Translations under genes and position numbers: made by a program
Part shown: one piece after another, positions 63,377 through 64,000 of the stretch
How the letters are laid out: the number at the start of each line of letters is the position of its first letter
Position numbering within the stretch: the first letter of the stretch is position 1
Assembly (NCBI RefSeq): GCF_001307155.1
Contig: NZ_CP012830.1
Location: 2,494,501 to 2,558,500, forward strand
Length of the DNA stretch: 64,000 nucleotides
Direction: 5' to 3'
From: Pseudomonas fluorescens
Lineage (GTDB): Bacteria > Pseudomonadota > Gammaproteobacteria > Pseudomonadales > Pseudomonadaceae
Notes under the pieces: model-generated
Databases searched by the model: none
Seen by the model: only the letters and a program-made list of their open reading frames with translations
Told to the model about the DNA's origin: nothing

Positions 63377-64000
63377 ATGTACGGTACTTCTGCAAGTCCT
63401 CAACGCCTGAATGCACAACAACGATCTGCACACATTCGTGAAGTGGTGCTCGCCCGCGGTGTCGAACTGCGTAAGCGTTACCCGATTCTCGATCATCAGG
63501 ACGCCTTGGGCGTGGGCATTCTGGCCTTCGCCCTGGCCGGGATGATTGGCTCGGCGGCGCTCTACTTGACCGGGCATATGGCCTGGTGGGCGTGTTTGCT
63601 GCTGAATGCGTTTTTCGCCTCGCTGACCCATGAGTTGGAACACGACCTGATCCACAGCATGTATTTCCGCAAGCAACGCCTGCCGCACAACCTGATGATG
63701 GGCTTGGTCTGGCTGGCGCGGCCAAGCACCATCAACCCGTGGATCCGCCGTCATCTGCACCTCAACCACCACAAGGTGTCCGGCAGCGAAGCCGACATGG
63801 AAGAGCGTGCGATCACCAACGGCGAGCCGTGGGGCATCGCGCGTTTGCTGATGGTCGGCGACAACGTGATGTCGGCGTTTATCCGCATGCTGCGGGCCAA
63901 GACCTGGGCGCATAAATTCAGCATCATCAAGCGCTCTTTGAAAGTTTACGCGCCACTGGCGCTGGTGCACTGGAGCGCGTGGTACCTGTTTCTCGGTTTC
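63377..64000 (+). CDS. Fatty acid desaturase/hydroxylase-type membrane protein (3' end outside window)
   Basis: The first 208 residues are visible; the frame is open at the window edge. It starts MYGTSASPQRL after AAAGGATGGAAGC. Two membrane helices (about 45-85) precede the His box HELEHD (about 84) and a second, HLHLNHHK (about 126), which bind the di-iron centre of membrane desaturases and alkane hydroxylases. A third His box would lie beyond the window. It shares a 100-bp promoter gap with the AraC gene. Confidence 0.85.
   Translation, partial: MYGTSASPQRLNAQQRSAHIREVVLARGVELRKRYPILDHQDALGVGILAFALAGMIGSAALYLTGHMAWWACLLLNAFFASLTHELEHDLIHSMYFRKQRLPHNLMMGLVWLARPSTINPWIRRHLHLNHHKVSGSEADMEERAITNGEPWGIARLLMVGDNVMSAFIRMLRAKTWAHKFSIIKRSLKVYAPLALVHWSAWYLFLGF

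Overview
The window looks like a chromosomal segment of a fluorescent-group Pseudomonas (P. fluorescens complex). The evidence is high GC with strong G/C third positions, Pseudomonas-type REP pairs between operons, a sulfate locus in the order desA / GGDEF-EAL gene / oscA / sbp-cysTWA (the order I recall for P. aeruginosa PA0286-PA0280), gabDT, and pgaABCD. The species cannot be fixed from the sequence alone.

Layout. 1-7.75 kb: the 3' part of a very large Ig-repeat adhesin, a TolC-like lipoprotein, then three overlapping genes: an APS kinase, an Asp/Asn beta-hydroxylase-like dioxygenase and a sulfotransferase. 7.8-10.2 kb: slipin/NfeD pair, YbaK-type deacylase, DUF2789 protein. 10.5-15.6 kb: MarR regulator and a coupled FUSC / DUF1656 / HlyD / outer-membrane-factor efflux operon. 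15.7-18.2 kb: two envelope proteins. 18.5-24.8 kb: pgaABCD (PNAG biofilm polysaccharide). 25-28.8 kb: small acidic protein, SLT lipoprotein, sterol-desaturase/AraC divergent pair, two unknown genes.

29.2-46.5 kb: a 17.3-kb integrated element bounded by a perfect 22-bp direct repeat beside tRNA-Arg(CCG). It has a P4-like core: tyrosine integrase, PrtN-like, HTH and AlpA regulators, a P4-alpha-like DUF927 primase/helicase with small DUF3077-type genes, a P4 cI-like (C4-type) antisense RNA immunity region, and iterons at both ends. Its cargo looks like phage defence: hsdM, a 53-codon ORF, hsdS, an AAA ATPase and an HNH nuclease as one overlapping operon with no hsdR, plus a nuclease-like protein, an Abi-like protein and a coiled-coil protein. 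This part is visibly more AT-rich than its flanks.

46.6-64 kb: tRNA-Arg, gabDT (GABA catabolism), a REC-HDOD protein, a PAS-GGDEF cyclase, desA, a PAS-GGDEF-EAL protein, oscA-sbp-cysTWA (sulfate starvation and uptake), an Mpo1-like protein, a Crp/Fnr regulator, a receiver-only response regulator, and an AraC regulator divergent from a desaturase cut by the window end.

Candidates for something undescribed: (1) the hsdR-less HsdM-orf53-HsdS-AAA-HNH operon; (2) diverged paralogous iteron-plus-module blocks at the left end of the element; (3) the P4 cI-like riboregulator on this element; (4) a possible adhesin-modification cassette that couples PAPS synthesis, hydroxylation and sulfation to a TolC-exported Ig adhesin.
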